Source: Defluviitaleaceae bacterium (GTDB lineage: Bacteria > Bacillota > Clostridia > Lachnospirales > WRAX01). Taken from it: 14,149 nt of DNA. The notes under the pieces were generated by a model. The model was not told the DNA's origin and searched no databases. It saw nothing but the letters and a program-made list of their open reading frames with translations. Where the stretch lies: contig WQVB01000011.1 in the NCBI GenBank assembly GCA_009781815.1, positions 1 through 14,149 on the forward strand, in the 5' to 3' direction. How positions within the stretch are numbered: the first letter of the stretch is position 1; every line of letters starts with the position of its first letter. Position numbers and translations under genes: made by a program. Shown here one piece after another: positions 7,600 through 14,004 of the stretch.

Positions 7600-7682
7600 G
7601 GTGATTTTAAAGAGTGAGTAAAATAGTCGTCATTCCACACTCACGCCATCCCAACTTACAACGAAATCATTGCCATGCTATT

Positions 7683-7798
7683 CCCCTACTCGTCATCCTG
7701 AGCTTGACTCAGGATCTATGTATGATAGGACGCAACCCCAACTAGGCCTGCCCTACTCCAATTAGATCCTGAGTCAAGCTCAGGATGACGAGTAGGGG
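7683..7798. repeat. Palindromic MITE-like element, copy 3 (CCTGAG-type arms)
   Basis: This copy has the longest arms of the family here: 35 bases with no mismatch (7683-7717 and 7764-7798). The arm core is CCTGAG-CTTGA-CTCAGG, preceded by CCCCTACTCGTCAT. The interior is oriented as in copy 1 and, when reverse-complemented, closely matches copies 2 and 4 despite the different arm core. Confidence 0.92.
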
Positions 7799-7879
7799 TT
7801 AATTCCACAGCAAGTAACAATGACGAGCTTAAGTTATGGGCGAATCAGGGTAACGTATAAGTATAATTTCAAAAAAGAG

Positions 7880-7908
7880 TAGTCAAGCATAAAGTTTTTT
7901 GTTATAAT
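7880..7908 (+). promoter_or_regulatory. Probable sigma70-type promoter for gpsA
   Basis: A perfect -10 TATAAT at 7903-7908 with an upstream TG (extended -10) is preceded, at 17 bases, by a weak -35 TAGTCA (7880-7885). It lies 56 bases before the gpsA start. The strong extended -10 makes the call reasonable despite the poor -35. Confidence 0.65.
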
Positions 7909-7964
7909 GAAGTTTAACTTTCAATTTTTTAAAATATAAAAGAAAGATTAATGAGGGTAAATAT

Positions 7965-8960
7965 ATGGAAAAAGTTTGTATAATAGGCTTTGGGAGCTGG
8001 GGCATAGCCTTAGCTTGCCTGCTAGAAAAAAACGGACACAATGTCGTAATGTGGGAGCCTAACGAAAGCCTAGCAAAAATGCTTGACAGCGAGAGAGAAA
8101 ACAAGCGTTCGCTCCCAGGCATCACCATCCCAAAAAACATCAAAATAACCAGCGACATAAACCATGCCGTGGAGCAAGACCTTTTGTTAATAGCCCTATC
8201 TTCTAAAGATATCCCTACGGTTTTCCCTTCTTTGGTGCCTTTGCTTAGAGAGGGTCAGGTGCTGATAAACGCTTCAAAAGGCCTTATCCAAAAAGATGGC
8301 CACCAGCTGCGGATAACCCAATATCTTAAAGAAACAGCCCCCATGTGTGATGTAGCTTGCCTTTCAGGCCCAAGCCACGCTGAAGAGGTATCAAGAAACA
8401 TGCCCACAGCCGTAACCGTAGCCTCTATAGACGAAGCCATCGCCAAAAGGCTGCAAAACACCTTCTCTGAAGAAAACTTTCGTGTATACACCAGCACAGA
8501 CATCATAGGTGTGGAGCTTGGGGGCGTTTTAAAAAATGTTATAGCTTTAGCCGCAGGCATCTCAAACGGCCTTGGCTTTGGCGATAACACAAAAGCAGGC
8601 TTGATAACAAGAGGCATAGCAGAGATCGCCCGCCTAGGCGTGGCCATGGGGGCAAACATTCAAACCTTTGCTGGTCTTTCAGGCATTGGCGACCTTATCG
8701 TAACATGCACCAGCCAACATTCAAGAAACTGGCGTGCAGGCAACCTGCTGGCTCAAGAAAAGCCCGTAGCCCAAGTGCTGCAAGAGGTTAACATGGCTGT
8801 AGAGGGCATCAACACAGCCGCCCCCGTGCTAGAGCTGGCAAACAAATACGGCGTAGAAATGCCCATTGTGGAAGAGGTCAACAAAATCCTCTATCACGGC
8901 AAAAAACCAAAAAACGCCGTTGTAGATTTGATGAATAGAGACGTAGGTTCAGAAAAATAG
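7965..8960 (+). CDS. gpsA: NAD(P)H-dependent glycerol-3-phosphate dehydrogenase
   Basis: GpsA reduces dihydroxyacetone phosphate to sn-glycerol 3-phosphate, the backbone precursor of membrane phospholipids. The 331-residue product starts with the Rossmann nucleotide-binding motif IIGFGSWGIALA (residues 6-17). It has INASKGL (101-107), LSGPSHAEEV (133-142), the catalytic lysine segment GGVLKN (K190), and the substrate-binding region around GDNTKAGLITRG (206-217). GLSGIGDLIVTCTS (237-250) is also family-typical. Start ATG 7965 is preceded by GAGGGT at 7953-7958. The gene is followed after 37 bases by engB on the same strand and probably forms a two-gene operon with it, ending at the terminator near 9593. 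Confidence 0.97.
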   Translation: MEKVCIIGFGSWGIALACLLEKNGHNVVMWEPNESLAKMLDSERENKRSLPGITIPKNIKITSDINHAVEQDLLLIALSSKDIPTVFPSLVPLLREGQVLINASKGLIQKDGHQLRITQYLKETAPMCDVACLSGPSHAEEVSRNMPTAVTVASIDEAIAKRLQNTFSEENFRVYTSTDIIGVELGGVLKNVIALAAGISNGLGFGDNTKAGLITRGIAEIARLGVAMGANIQTFAGLSGIGDLIVTCTSQHSRNWRAGNLLAQEKPVAQVLQEVNMAVEGINTAAPVLELANKYGVEMPIVEEVNKILYHGKKPKNAVVDLMNRDVGSEK

Positions 8961-8997
8961 AGAATCATGGGCTTGCATTTTATAAGGAGCTATACAA

Positions 8998-9594
8998 ATG
9001 AAAATAATCAACCCAACATTGGCGGCAGTTGCTGCCGTGCCAAAGCAATACCCAGAAGAAATCTTACCAGAGATAGCCTTTGTAGGTCGCTCAAACGTGG
9101 GCAAATCCTCCATGATAAACTGCCTTATCGGTCGCAAATCTCTAGCTCGTGTTAGCCAAGCACCAGGCAAAACCCGCACCATAAACTTTTATAATATAGA
9201 CGACAAAATGTATTTTGTTGACCTGCCAGGCTATGGCTATGCAAAAGCCCCAAAAAGCGAGAAAGAAAAATGGGGCATTATGATAGACAAATACCTAACA
9301 GGTAGGGAGCAGCTAAAGGCCGTAGCTCTTTTGCTAGACATACGCCACGCCCCCTCTGTGCTTGATTTGCAGATGTTTGAGTGGCTAAAACACTACAACA
9401 TGCCTATCATTTTCGTCCTCACCAAGCTTGATAAAATAAAACGTTCTCAAGCACCAAAGCATATCAAAATCATCCGTGAGGCCTTGGGAGTGCCAGCCAC
9501 AGCAACCTTATTGCCCCTTTCATCCGAAACAAGGCAAGGTAAAGAAGAGATTTTGGCTAAAATACAAGAATTATGCTTGGATAGCGAGCAATAA
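8998..9594 (+). CDS. engB: YsxC/EngB ribosome biogenesis GTP-binding protein
   Basis: This 198-residue TRAFAC-class GTPase takes part in assembly of the large ribosomal subunit in the cytoplasm. Visible G motifs are G1 GRSNVGKS (30-37), G2 in PGKTRTINF (56-64), G3 DLPGYG (75-80), G4 TKLD (142-145), and a G5-like LSSETRQG near residue 175. Length is typical for the family. AAGGAG precedes ATG 8998 at 8983-8988, and the stop codon is overlapped by a terminator hairpin. In many Firmicutes ysxC sits beside lonA; here the neighbour is gpsA, and the Lon-like protease gene is about 5 kb away. Confidence 0.96.
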   Translation: MKIINPTLAAVAAVPKQYPEEILPEIAFVGRSNVGKSSMINCLIGRKSLARVSQAPGKTRTINFYNIDDKMYFVDLPGYGYAKAPKSEKEKWGIMIDKYLTGREQLKAVALLLDIRHAPSVLDLQMFEWLKHYNMPIIFVLTKLDKIKRSQAPKHIKIIREALGVPATATLLPLSSETRQGKEEILAKIQELCLDSEQ

Positions 9595-9632
9595 AAAATC
9601 AGGCAACCATAACAAAGGTTGCCTGATTTTTT
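9593..9632. terminator. Bidirectional intrinsic terminator between engB and the lipoprotein gene
   Basis: A perfect 16-base-pair stem (9593-9608 with 9617-9632) encloses an ATAACAAA loop. The GC-containing core TCAGGCAACC is flanked by six A and six T residues, giving a U-tract on both strands. It overlaps the engB stop codon and ends 1 base before the stop of the opposing lipoprotein gene. Confidence 0.92.
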
Positions 9633-9633
9633 A

Positions 9634-10191
9634 TTATCTTCCTTCTAGCGTGTTCTCAAACCCCAAATATTCTGGTGATATCATATATACGCTACCCGCA
9701 TTGCGAGAAAATTCTATCACTCTCCTATTTATGCTGCTTATGGTAAATATATTTGGTTCTCCCAACGAAAAAACTCCTTCGTCAAACTCAACTTTAACCA
9801 TCCAAACATTTGCATCGCTACAATGTCTAACAACAATCATCCAATTGCGTTCTATGTTCTCCATATCACTTCGCAAAGTTGGAAAGATATATAACTGCCC
9901 AATCTCGGCCGCCTCTATATAGTTATTGACAGTAGCTATATCTCCCGTAGGTCTTTCTAAATAAAAATTGTAATCTACCCTAAACTGATGAAAATCAAAC
10001 TCCCCACGAAACTCATATCTAGCACCGCTAGAAAGAAAACCTTCAGAAATCATCTCTTCACCTTCAACAATAAAAACATCCCTTAGATGTAGTCGCATTT
10101 CCTCATGCAAATCCTCTTTAGCATCGCACCCCGCCAGCATCAAAGCACCACAAAGCACAATCAATATTCTAGCAAAATATTTTTTGTTCAT
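9634..10191 (-). CDS. Putative lipoprotein of unknown function
   Basis: I do not recognise the family of this 185-residue protein. It begins with a lipoprotein signal peptide: MNKKYF, a hydrophobic core ARILIVLCGALML, and the lipobox LAGC with the acylated cysteine at position 22. It should therefore be anchored on the outer face of the cytoplasmic membrane. The mature part is acidic, lacks further membrane segments and seems beta-rich (alternating charged and aromatic residues such as FDFHQFRVDYNFYLERP). I chose ATG 10191 because GAGGTG lies 8 bases upstream and because the signal peptide starts there; a GTG at 10206 would add five residues. It lies downstream of yajC but a hairpin separates them, so it may have its own weak promoter. 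Confidence 0.85.
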   Translation of the reverse strand: MNKKYFARILIVLCGALMLAGCDAKEDLHEEMRLHLRDVFIVEGEEMISEGFLSSGARYEFRGEFDFHQFRVDYNFYLERPTGDIATVNNYIEAAEIGQLYIFPTLRSDMENIERNWMIVVRHCSDANVWMVKVEFDEGVFSLGEPNIFTISSINRRVIEFSRNAGSVYMISPEYLGFENTLEGR

Positions 10192-10224
10192 TGCTAAGCA
10201 CCTCACAAATTATCCAAAATCAAC

Positions 10225-10255
10225 AAAACCACAAAGCACAAAGCCCCGTGGTTTT
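10225..10255 (-). terminator. Probable intrinsic terminator after yajC
   Basis: On the minus strand AAAACCAC (10248-10255) pairs with GTGGTTTT (10225-10232) around a 15-base loop, followed by GTTGATTTTGG, which is a loose T-rich tail. It lies 7 bases after the yajC stop. The loop is long and the stem only 8 base pairs, so termination may be partial and the lipoprotein gene may be read through. Confidence 0.55.
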
Positions 10256-10262
10256 TATTGTT

Positions 10263-10715
10263 TTATTTATCTTTTTTATCTTCCACAGCTGGTGTGTCGG
10301 TTTTTGTAACAGTAGTAGTTGGAGATTTAACGCCAGCTATATCATGCTTACGCACCCATACGTTAACGCCTTTGTTCTCGCCAAACTCAACTAAAAACGC
10401 ATCATCGCTTACCCCTACAATCTTGCCATAAAAGCCGCTGGTTGTTACAACACTTTCGCCAACTTTAAGGGATGATTGCATCTCACGGGCTTCTTTTTCA
10501 CGCTTGCGTTGCGGGCGAATAAGCATAAACCACATACCCACAATAATCAAACCCCAAAGGATAAACGTCATAGGGTTTAAAAAGGCGTTGCCTTGTGCCT
10601 CTTCACCGTTGCCGCCGCCGTTTGTGGTGGTTGCGGTTTGGTTGCCCTCCCCTGCCGCTTGGCTTAGGGTTGGTGCTTCACCAGTTAAAAATATAGACCC
10701 TCTAAAAAAATCCAT
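10263..10715 (-). CDS. yajC: YajC, Sec translocase accessory membrane protein
   Basis: YajC is the small membrane protein associated with SecDF in the Sec translocase. The 150-residue product has one membrane segment (about 48-66, PMTFILWGLIIVGMWFMLI) followed directly by the signature RPQRKREKEAREMQ. After it comes the conserved small beta domain LKVGESVVTTSGFYGKIVGV. It is longer than the usual 85-115 residues because of a low-complexity glycine, threonine and asparagine-rich N-terminal region (about 20-45) and a charged, threonine-rich tail. Start ATG 10715 is supported by AGGAG upstream. secD and secF, frequent neighbours, are not in the window. The tRNA pair lies 34 bases upstream on the same strand and may share a transcript. 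Confidence 0.95.
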   Translation of the reverse strand: MDFFRGSIFLTGEAPTLSQAAGEGNQTATTTNGGGNGEEAQGNAFLNPMTFILWGLIIVGMWFMLIRPQRKREKEAREMQSSLKVGESVVTTSGFYGKIVGVSDDAFLVEFGENKGVNVWVRKHDIAGVKSPTTTVTKTDTPAVEDKKDK

Positions 10716-10749
10716 AATAACAACTCCTAAAATAAATTTTCAACAAGAA

Positions 10750-10822
10750 TGGACAATAAGGGACTTGAACCCCTGACCCCATCCACGTCAAGGATGTGCT
10801 CTACCAGCTGAGCTAATTGTCC
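10750..10822 (-). tRNA. tRNA-Val (anticodon GAC)
   Basis: Read on the minus strand, the 73-base sequence folds as a complete cloverleaf. The acceptor stem is GGACAAT with ATTGTCC, the D arm is GCTC...GAGC, and the anticodon stem is CATCC with GGATG around the loop TTGACGT. The T arm is AGGGG-TTCAAGT-CCCTT. The anticodon GAC reads GUC and GUU valine codons. The 3' CCA is not encoded. Confidence 0.96.
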
Positions 10823-10824
10823 CC

Positions 10825-10926
10825 ATGAGAATCTTAGTTAAATACATCGATAGCAAACTTTAAACCAATACGCTTCACATTGGTTTAAAGTGAAGTCTAT
10901 CGGTGATTTTTAACTTAGGTTCTCAT
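10825..10926. repeat. 102-base imperfect hairpin between the two tRNA genes
   Basis: Arms at 10825-10869 and 10879-10926 are near-complementary around the 9-base loop ACGCTTCAC. The outer ends ATGAGAA/TTCTCAT and the inner 13 bases ACTTTAAACCAAT/ATTGGTTTAAAGT match perfectly, with mismatches and small indels between. It lies 2 bases upstream of tRNA-Val. It is unlike the CTTGA-loop elements elsewhere. It could be a separate small mobile element or a structured tRNA spacer. Confidence 0.8.
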
Positions 10927-10967
10927 CCTCACTTCGGTGCTGATGACCCTCAAAATGGGCAAAAAAA

Positions 10968-11047
10968 TGCGGATGACAGGAATCGAACCTGCACGGTTGC
11001 CCACTGGATTCTAAGTCCAGCGCGTCTGCCAGTTCCGCCACATCCGC
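10968..11047 (-). tRNA. tRNA-Leu (anticodon TAG)
   Basis: Read on the minus strand, the acceptor stem is GCGGATG with CATCCGC. The anticodon stem CTGGA/TCCAG encloses the loop CTTAGAA, giving anticodon TAG for CUN leucine codons. A class II variable arm (TGGGCAACCGT) and the T arm GCAGG-TTCGATT-CCTGT follow. It is 80 bases long, rather short for a leucine tRNA. CCA is not encoded, and a run of seven T follows the discriminator base. Confidence 0.96.
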
Positions 11048-11080
11048 ATATTTTGGGCAACGTTAAGCAACCCAAAAGAT

Positions 11081-11109
11081 ATATTAACACAAGCACCACC
11101 AAATGTCAA
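11081..11109 (-). promoter_or_regulatory. Promoter of the tRNA-Leu/tRNA-Val unit
   Basis: On the minus strand a perfect -35 TTGACA-like box lies at 11104-11109 (TTGACA read from 11109). A 17-base spacer separates it from TAATAT (11081-11086), with TG one base upstream of the -10. The start point would lie near 11075, about 28 bases before tRNA-Leu, leaving a short leader containing the inverted pair TTTTGGG/CCCAAAA. Confidence 0.75.
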
Positions 11110-11127
11110 GCCTATTTTAGATAATTT

Positions 11128-11295
11128 ATGGATGCAAAACAATTCTTCGACGGGTTACCCTATAGAGGGCATTGTATAACCTATGCTAGACTGGCTAATT
11201 TATATGGAAAAACCATCCAAGACAATGTTAGTACCATAATTTTTACTCACGTTCTTAAAGCTTATCATCAAATATATCTTCTTTATTGGTTGTGA
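11128..11295 (+). CDS. Doubtful 55-codon open frame, possibly a gene remnant
   Basis: An ATG-to-TGA frame encodes 55 residues (MDAKQFFDGLPYRGHCITYA at its start, hydrophobic aromatic end YHQIYLLYWL). It is too short to judge, has no visible ribosome binding site, and an in-frame stop lies two codons upstream. Its composition looks more protein-like than the neighbouring spacer. It could be chance or the fragment of a lost gene. I recognise no family. Confidence 0.2.
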   Translation: MDAKQFFDGLPYRGHCITYARLANLYGKTIQDNVSTIIFTHVLKAYHQIYLLYWL

Positions 11296-11313
11296 AAATT
11301 TTAAATTACACTT

Positions 11314-11709
11314 CTACTCGAATAAGCCCAATAGCATCTTCACTCTCGCCTTGTAGATCTCATCTTTATCGATTTTGTAATCCTCCATACCTAGCAACTT
11401 CTCCAAGCTATCCATATCTTCTCTGAAGGCACTTTGTTCTTCGTCGCTTAGCCCCTCAATTCCCTTAAAATTGACTACATCCAAGCAAATAAGCAAATAA
11501 TCAGGAATGAAACCTTGTTTTAAGCTCAATATAGCCAATGTTATCACAACACAAATATAGAATTTTTTACTTGATCTCATTAATCTTATAGAACCTTCAA
11601 GGGTAGCTGCGATTGATTGCTCTGGGCTAAAGTCATCAAGTTCGATGAATTCATCATAATCTTCTATTATCAATTCTCTTACTTCTAAATAGTCTAATTT
11701 ATCACTCAT
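11314..11709 (-). CDS. Hypothetical protein downstream of the fumarase genes
   Basis: I do not recognise this 131-residue protein. The N-terminal third is acidic (DKLDYLEVRELIIEDYDEF), the middle holds a hydrophobic stretch (about residues 49-78, YICVVITLAILSL then YLLICLDVV) and the C-terminal third is charged and helical. The hydrophobic part could be one or two membrane helices or the core of a helical domain. I chose the ATG at 11709, with a weak AGAGAG upstream; an ATG at 11724 would add five residues. It follows the fumarase beta gene by about 70 bases on the same strand, with a possible weak promoter in that gap, so co-transcription is uncertain. Its codon pattern is more AT-rich than that of the fumarase genes, like the protein gene at 13144, which hints at accessory origin. 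Confidence 0.7.
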   Translation of the reverse strand: MSDKLDYLEVRELIIEDYDEFIELDDFSPEQSIAATLEGSIRLMRSSKKFYICVVITLAILSLKQGFIPDYLLICLDVVNFKGIEGLSDEEQSAFREDMDSLEKLLGMEDYKIDKDEIYKARVKMLLGLFE

Positions 11710-11777
11710 TATCTCTCTCTTCATCAAATTCTTTATATGTATACAGTCATAATTTCAATATAGCTATCATGCATATG

Positions 11778-12299
11778 CTACCTTTCATATACATTTCTCC
11801 CCTCGCTATCAATAGCAACGATAACGGGCATTTTTTCAACGGTTAAACGGCGTATAGCCTCTGTGCCAAGGTCATCAAAAGCCACAACCTCTACATGGGT
11901 TACGCATTTGCTCATAAGGGCTGCAACGCCCCCCACGCCTACAAAATACACCCCATCATAATCCTTAATAGCGGCAACCACCTTATCATTTCGCAAACCT
12001 TTGCCTATCATAGCTTTAAGCCCCTGCTTGATAAGGGTTGGTGCATACAAATCCATACGCCCTGCCGTGGTGGGGCCAATAGAGCCACACGCCGCCCCCT
12101 CAGGCGTTGGTGCTGGCCCTGCGTAGAAAACTATATTGCCGTCAAAATCAAAAGGCATAGGCCGCCCCGCCTCTAAAAGCTCTATCAAGCGACCGTGTGC
12201 GGCATCCCTCGCGGTGTAGATATGCCCCGTTATATGCACCATTTGGCCAGCTTTAAGGCCTTTGATGGCGTCAGTCGTTAGTGGTGTAAAAATCTCCAT
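11778..12299 (-). CDS. Class I fumarase, beta (C-terminal) subunit
   Basis: This 173-residue subunit corresponds to the C-terminal domain of the iron-sulfur class I fumarases and of the L-tartrate dehydratase beta subunit. With the alpha subunit it would interconvert fumarate and L-malate. The conserved substrate-binding stretch GPTTAGRMD is at 75-83, and MIGKGLRND at 97-105 is also family-typical, as is YFVGVGGVAALM. The start ATG overlaps the alpha-subunit stop as TAATG, and AGGAGG lies upstream inside the alpha gene, so the two are translationally coupled. Tartrate dehydratase (TtdB) is the main alternative; the complete pairing fits either, and fumarase is more likely in an anaerobic Firmicute. 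Confidence 0.92.
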   Translation of the reverse strand: MEIFTPLTTDAIKGLKAGQMVHITGHIYTARDAAHGRLIELLEAGRPMPFDFDGNIVFYAGPAPTPEGAACGSIGPTTAGRMDLYAPTLIKQGLKAMIGKGLRNDKVVAAIKDYDGVYFVGVGGVAALMSKCVTHVEVVAFDDLGTEAIRRLTVEKMPVIVAIDSEGRNVYER

Positions 12300-13141
12300 T
12301 ATAAGCTAGCCTCCTCATGTCTATTTACATGGCAGCCGATGTTAACAGCCAGCGGCAAGCCAGCAATGTGGGTAGCATATGTGTTGATGTGGACTGCCAT
12401 GGCGGTCAGCCTGCCCCCAAGCCCTGCAGGGCCAATGCCAAGGTTGTTAATCTCTGCCAGTAGCTCCTTTTCGATATTATGCCAAAAAGGGTCTGGGTGG
12501 TGGGCATCAAGGGGCTTCATCAAAGCTTCTTTAGCCATTATAGCGGATTTCTCAAAGCTGCCCCCCACCCCCACGCCAACAACAATAGGCGGGCAGGCGT
12601 TGGCATCAGCCGCCACCACCGTCTCGATGATAAACTTCTTAACACCCTCAATGCCGTCAGAAGGCACAAGCATCTTCAAGCGGCTCATATTCTCGCTGCC
12701 AAAGCCCTTTGGCGACACGGTGATGTGAAAGCCATCCCCCTCCACAATATTATAATGGATAACGGCTGGCGTGTTGTCTTTGGTGTTTACTCTATTTATG
12801 GGGTCTGCCACCACGCTTTTGCGGAGCAAGCCCTTTTCGTAGCCATCACGCACCCCTTGGTTAATAGCATCCCCAAGGCTACCTCCCTCGATTTGCACAT
12901 CTTGCCCTATGGTTACAAAAACCACAACCATGCCCGTGTCTTGGCATATGGGCAAGTTGTCAGCTATGGCTATGTCTTGGTTTTTAAGCATGTCTTGTAA
13001 TATCTGCTTGCCAAGTCCCTCTTCCTTCTCCACGGCACCTTCCATAAAGCGACGTATATCGCAAGGCACAACAACACAAGCCTTTATGCAAAGCTCCTCA
13101 ACCGTCTTAATTATATCATTTACGTGAATTTTTCTTGGCAT
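12299..13141 (-). CDS. Class I fumarase, alpha (N-terminal, 4Fe-4S) subunit
   Basis: This 280-residue subunit carries the oxygen-sensitive 4Fe-4S cluster of class I fumarase. The three expected cysteine ligands are visible: C66 in NLPICQDTGM, C183 in DANACPPIVVGVGVGGS, and C270 in VNIGCHVNRH. Other family stretches are GSENMSRLKML (148-158) and GPAGLGGRLTA (237-247). Length is typical for a split alpha subunit. The start ATG 13141 is preceded by AAAGGAGGGT, which overlaps the last codons and stop of the upstream membrane protein gene, so that gene and the fumarase pair probably form one transcript. L-tartrate dehydratase alpha is a less likely alternative. Confidence 0.94.
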   Translation of the reverse strand: MPRKIHVNDIIKTVEELCIKACVVVPCDIRRFMEGAVEKEEGLGKQILQDMLKNQDIAIADNLPICQDTGMVVVFVTIGQDVQIEGGSLGDAINQGVRDGYEKGLLRKSVVADPINRVNTKDNTPAVIHYNIVEGDGFHITVSPKGFGSENMSRLKMLVPSDGIEGVKKFIIETVVAADANACPPIVVGVGVGGSFEKSAIMAKEALMKPLDAHHPDPFWHNIEKELLAEINNLGIGPAGLGGRLTAMAVHINTYATHIAGLPLAVNIGCHVNRHEEASL

Positions 13142-13143
13142 TT

Positions 13144-13656
13144 TTACCCTCCTTTAGTTTCTTTTATCTTTCTCAATTCTCTATTTATAGATGTATAAAC
13201 CTTATCCTCTAAGTTTACCAAAGAGCTCAAAAAGTCTTTTGCATTCCTTGAGTTATTGTGTTCGTTAGTGATCAAGAATAGTTTTTCTAATTCTTTTGAA
13301 TCGTCATCATCTAGCATCCAAAGTATTGGTCGATATATTTTTCGCATTTCAATTAATGCCTTAGTCATACTGTTCAAAAATTCTTTCATATCATCCATAT
13401 CACGAGTCAAAGGGTTTCGAGCTAGCTCTCCTAAGGCATCGTAGAGTTTAATTTTTTTATATTGAATATGCTCATATTTATCTTCTTCTTTTCTCATTTT
13501 AAAAGAATGCTTTCTGCTCAGCCACCCTTGCATAAAGCCGCCCAAAAATCCAATCAAGGCAGCAATTATAGCTCCAAACCCTACAGCCGTCAATATTGGC
13601 AATATATTTACTACATCATTTGCTACGTAATTTATTACGTCATTAGGATTTTCCAA
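13144..13656 (-). CDS. Single-pass membrane protein with helical cytoplasmic domain, unknown function
   Basis: I do not recognise this protein of about 170 residues. One hydrophobic segment (PILTAVGFGAIIAALIGFLG) lies near the N-terminus. It is followed by a basic stretch (RKHSFKMRKEEDKYEHIQYKK in part) and a long charged helical region rich in Glu, Lys and Asp. The basic flank suggests that the C-terminal domain is cytoplasmic. I chose the TTG at 13656 because GGTGGAGGGG stands just upstream; an ATG at 13677, seven codons earlier, overlaps another stop as TGATG and is the alternative. It ends 2 bases before fumarase alpha, whose ribosome binding site lies inside it. Codon use is more AT-rich than in the fumarase genes. 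Confidence 0.75.
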   Translation of the reverse strand: MENPNDVINYVANDVVNILPILTAVGFGAIIAALIGFLGGFMQGWLSRKHSFKMRKEEDKYEHIQYKKIKLYDALGELARNPLTRDMDDMKEFLNSMTKALIEMRKIYRPILWMLDDDDSKELEKLFLITNEHNNSRNAKDFLSSLVNLEDKVYTSINRELRKIKETKGG

Positions 13657-13676
13657 AACATCCCCTCCACCAATCA

Positions 13677-13754
13677 TCAGCAATAAGATTCCATATCAAG
13701 CACCTCATCGGGGTGCAGGTCAGGCTCAATAACAACAATAATGCAAAATCTCCC
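13677..13754 (-). pseudogene. Possible 3' remnant of a gene cut by the repeat at 13758
   Basis: Reading the minus strand from the repeat edge, the frame stays open for 25 codons after a TAG at 13755-13757. It ends with the peptide IEPDLHPDEVLDMESYC and TGA at 13677-13679. The stop overlaps the ATG at 13677 as TGATG, a common coupling arrangement. Composition is protein-like, but the stretch is too short to be significant. The palindromic element lies directly beside its open end. Confidence 0.25.
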
Positions 13755-13757
13755 CTA

Positions 13758-13861
13758 GTCGTCATCCCGTGCTTGACACGGGATCTAATTGGAGAAGGTC
13801 AGGCTTAGTTGGGGTTGCACACTATCATACATAGATCCCGTGTCAAGCACGGGATGACGAC
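13758..13861. repeat. Palindromic MITE-like element, copy 4 (CCCGTG-type arms)
   Basis: Perfect 29-base inverted arms lie at 13758-13786 and 13833-13861, with core CCCGTG-CTTGA-CACGGG. The interior, TAATTGGAGAAGG to CTATCATACATAG, is close to copy 2 and to the reverse complements of copies 1 and 3. Confidence 0.92.
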
Positions 13862-13886
13862 AACGAAACGAACTCTCTTACCTACC

Positions 13887-13980
13887 GTCATTGCGGACTT
13901 GATCCGCAATCTCTAGGTTTGCAATCGCTACTTTTTAGTAATTGGTATAAGTGAGATTGCGGATCAAGCCCGCAATAGAC
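13887..13980. repeat. Palindromic element with TTGCGGA-type arms
   Basis: Arms at 13887-13913 and 13953-13980 share the architecture GTCA, self-complementary core TTGCGGA-CTTGA-TCCGCAA, TCTC. They match each other apart from one base change and one extra base. The interior differs from the other copies and has its own weak inverted symmetry. The shared CTTGA loop and GTCA end tie it to the same superfamily. Confidence 0.85.
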
Positions 13981-14004
13981 TTGTAGCGAAACAGTCCCCC
14001 TCAT

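Larger units (their letters stand above)
7530..7964. other. Gene-free divergent spacer between serS and gpsA
   Basis: The spacer contains the serS promoter on the left, a complete palindromic element in the centre (7683-7798) and the gpsA promoter on the right. The remaining stretches, 7600-7680 and 7800-7875, contain short fragments reminiscent of the repeats (GTCGTCATTCC near 7627) but no gene. Confidence 0.65.

Noticed and set aside
7530..7680. T-box riboswitch upstream of serS
   Set aside because: The promoter lies so close that the leader is only about 35-40 bases, and no T-box sequence or antiterminator was seen.
7691..7790. Promoter inside the palindromic arms
   Set aside because: TTGACA occurs in CCCGTG-type arms but TATGAT-like sequence lies only about 11 bases downstream, too near for a sigma70 promoter; CCTGAG-type arms have TTGACT.
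8255..8659. 134-codon minus-strand frame inside gpsA
   Set aside because: It is fully antisense to a well-supported gene, lacks a ribosome binding site and shows no family features.
9476..9922. 148-codon plus-strand frame across the engB end
   Set aside because: It overlaps engB out of frame, runs through a strong terminator and lies antisense to the lipoprotein gene.
11724..11778. Promoter in the gap after fumarase beta
   Set aside because: TTGAAA and TATAAA boxes are present but only about 15 bases apart, so I did not list it as a supported feature.
12339..13000. Long plus-strand frames opposite fumarase alpha
   Set aside because: They are shadows of the fumarase coding strand, with composition expected from antisense translation.
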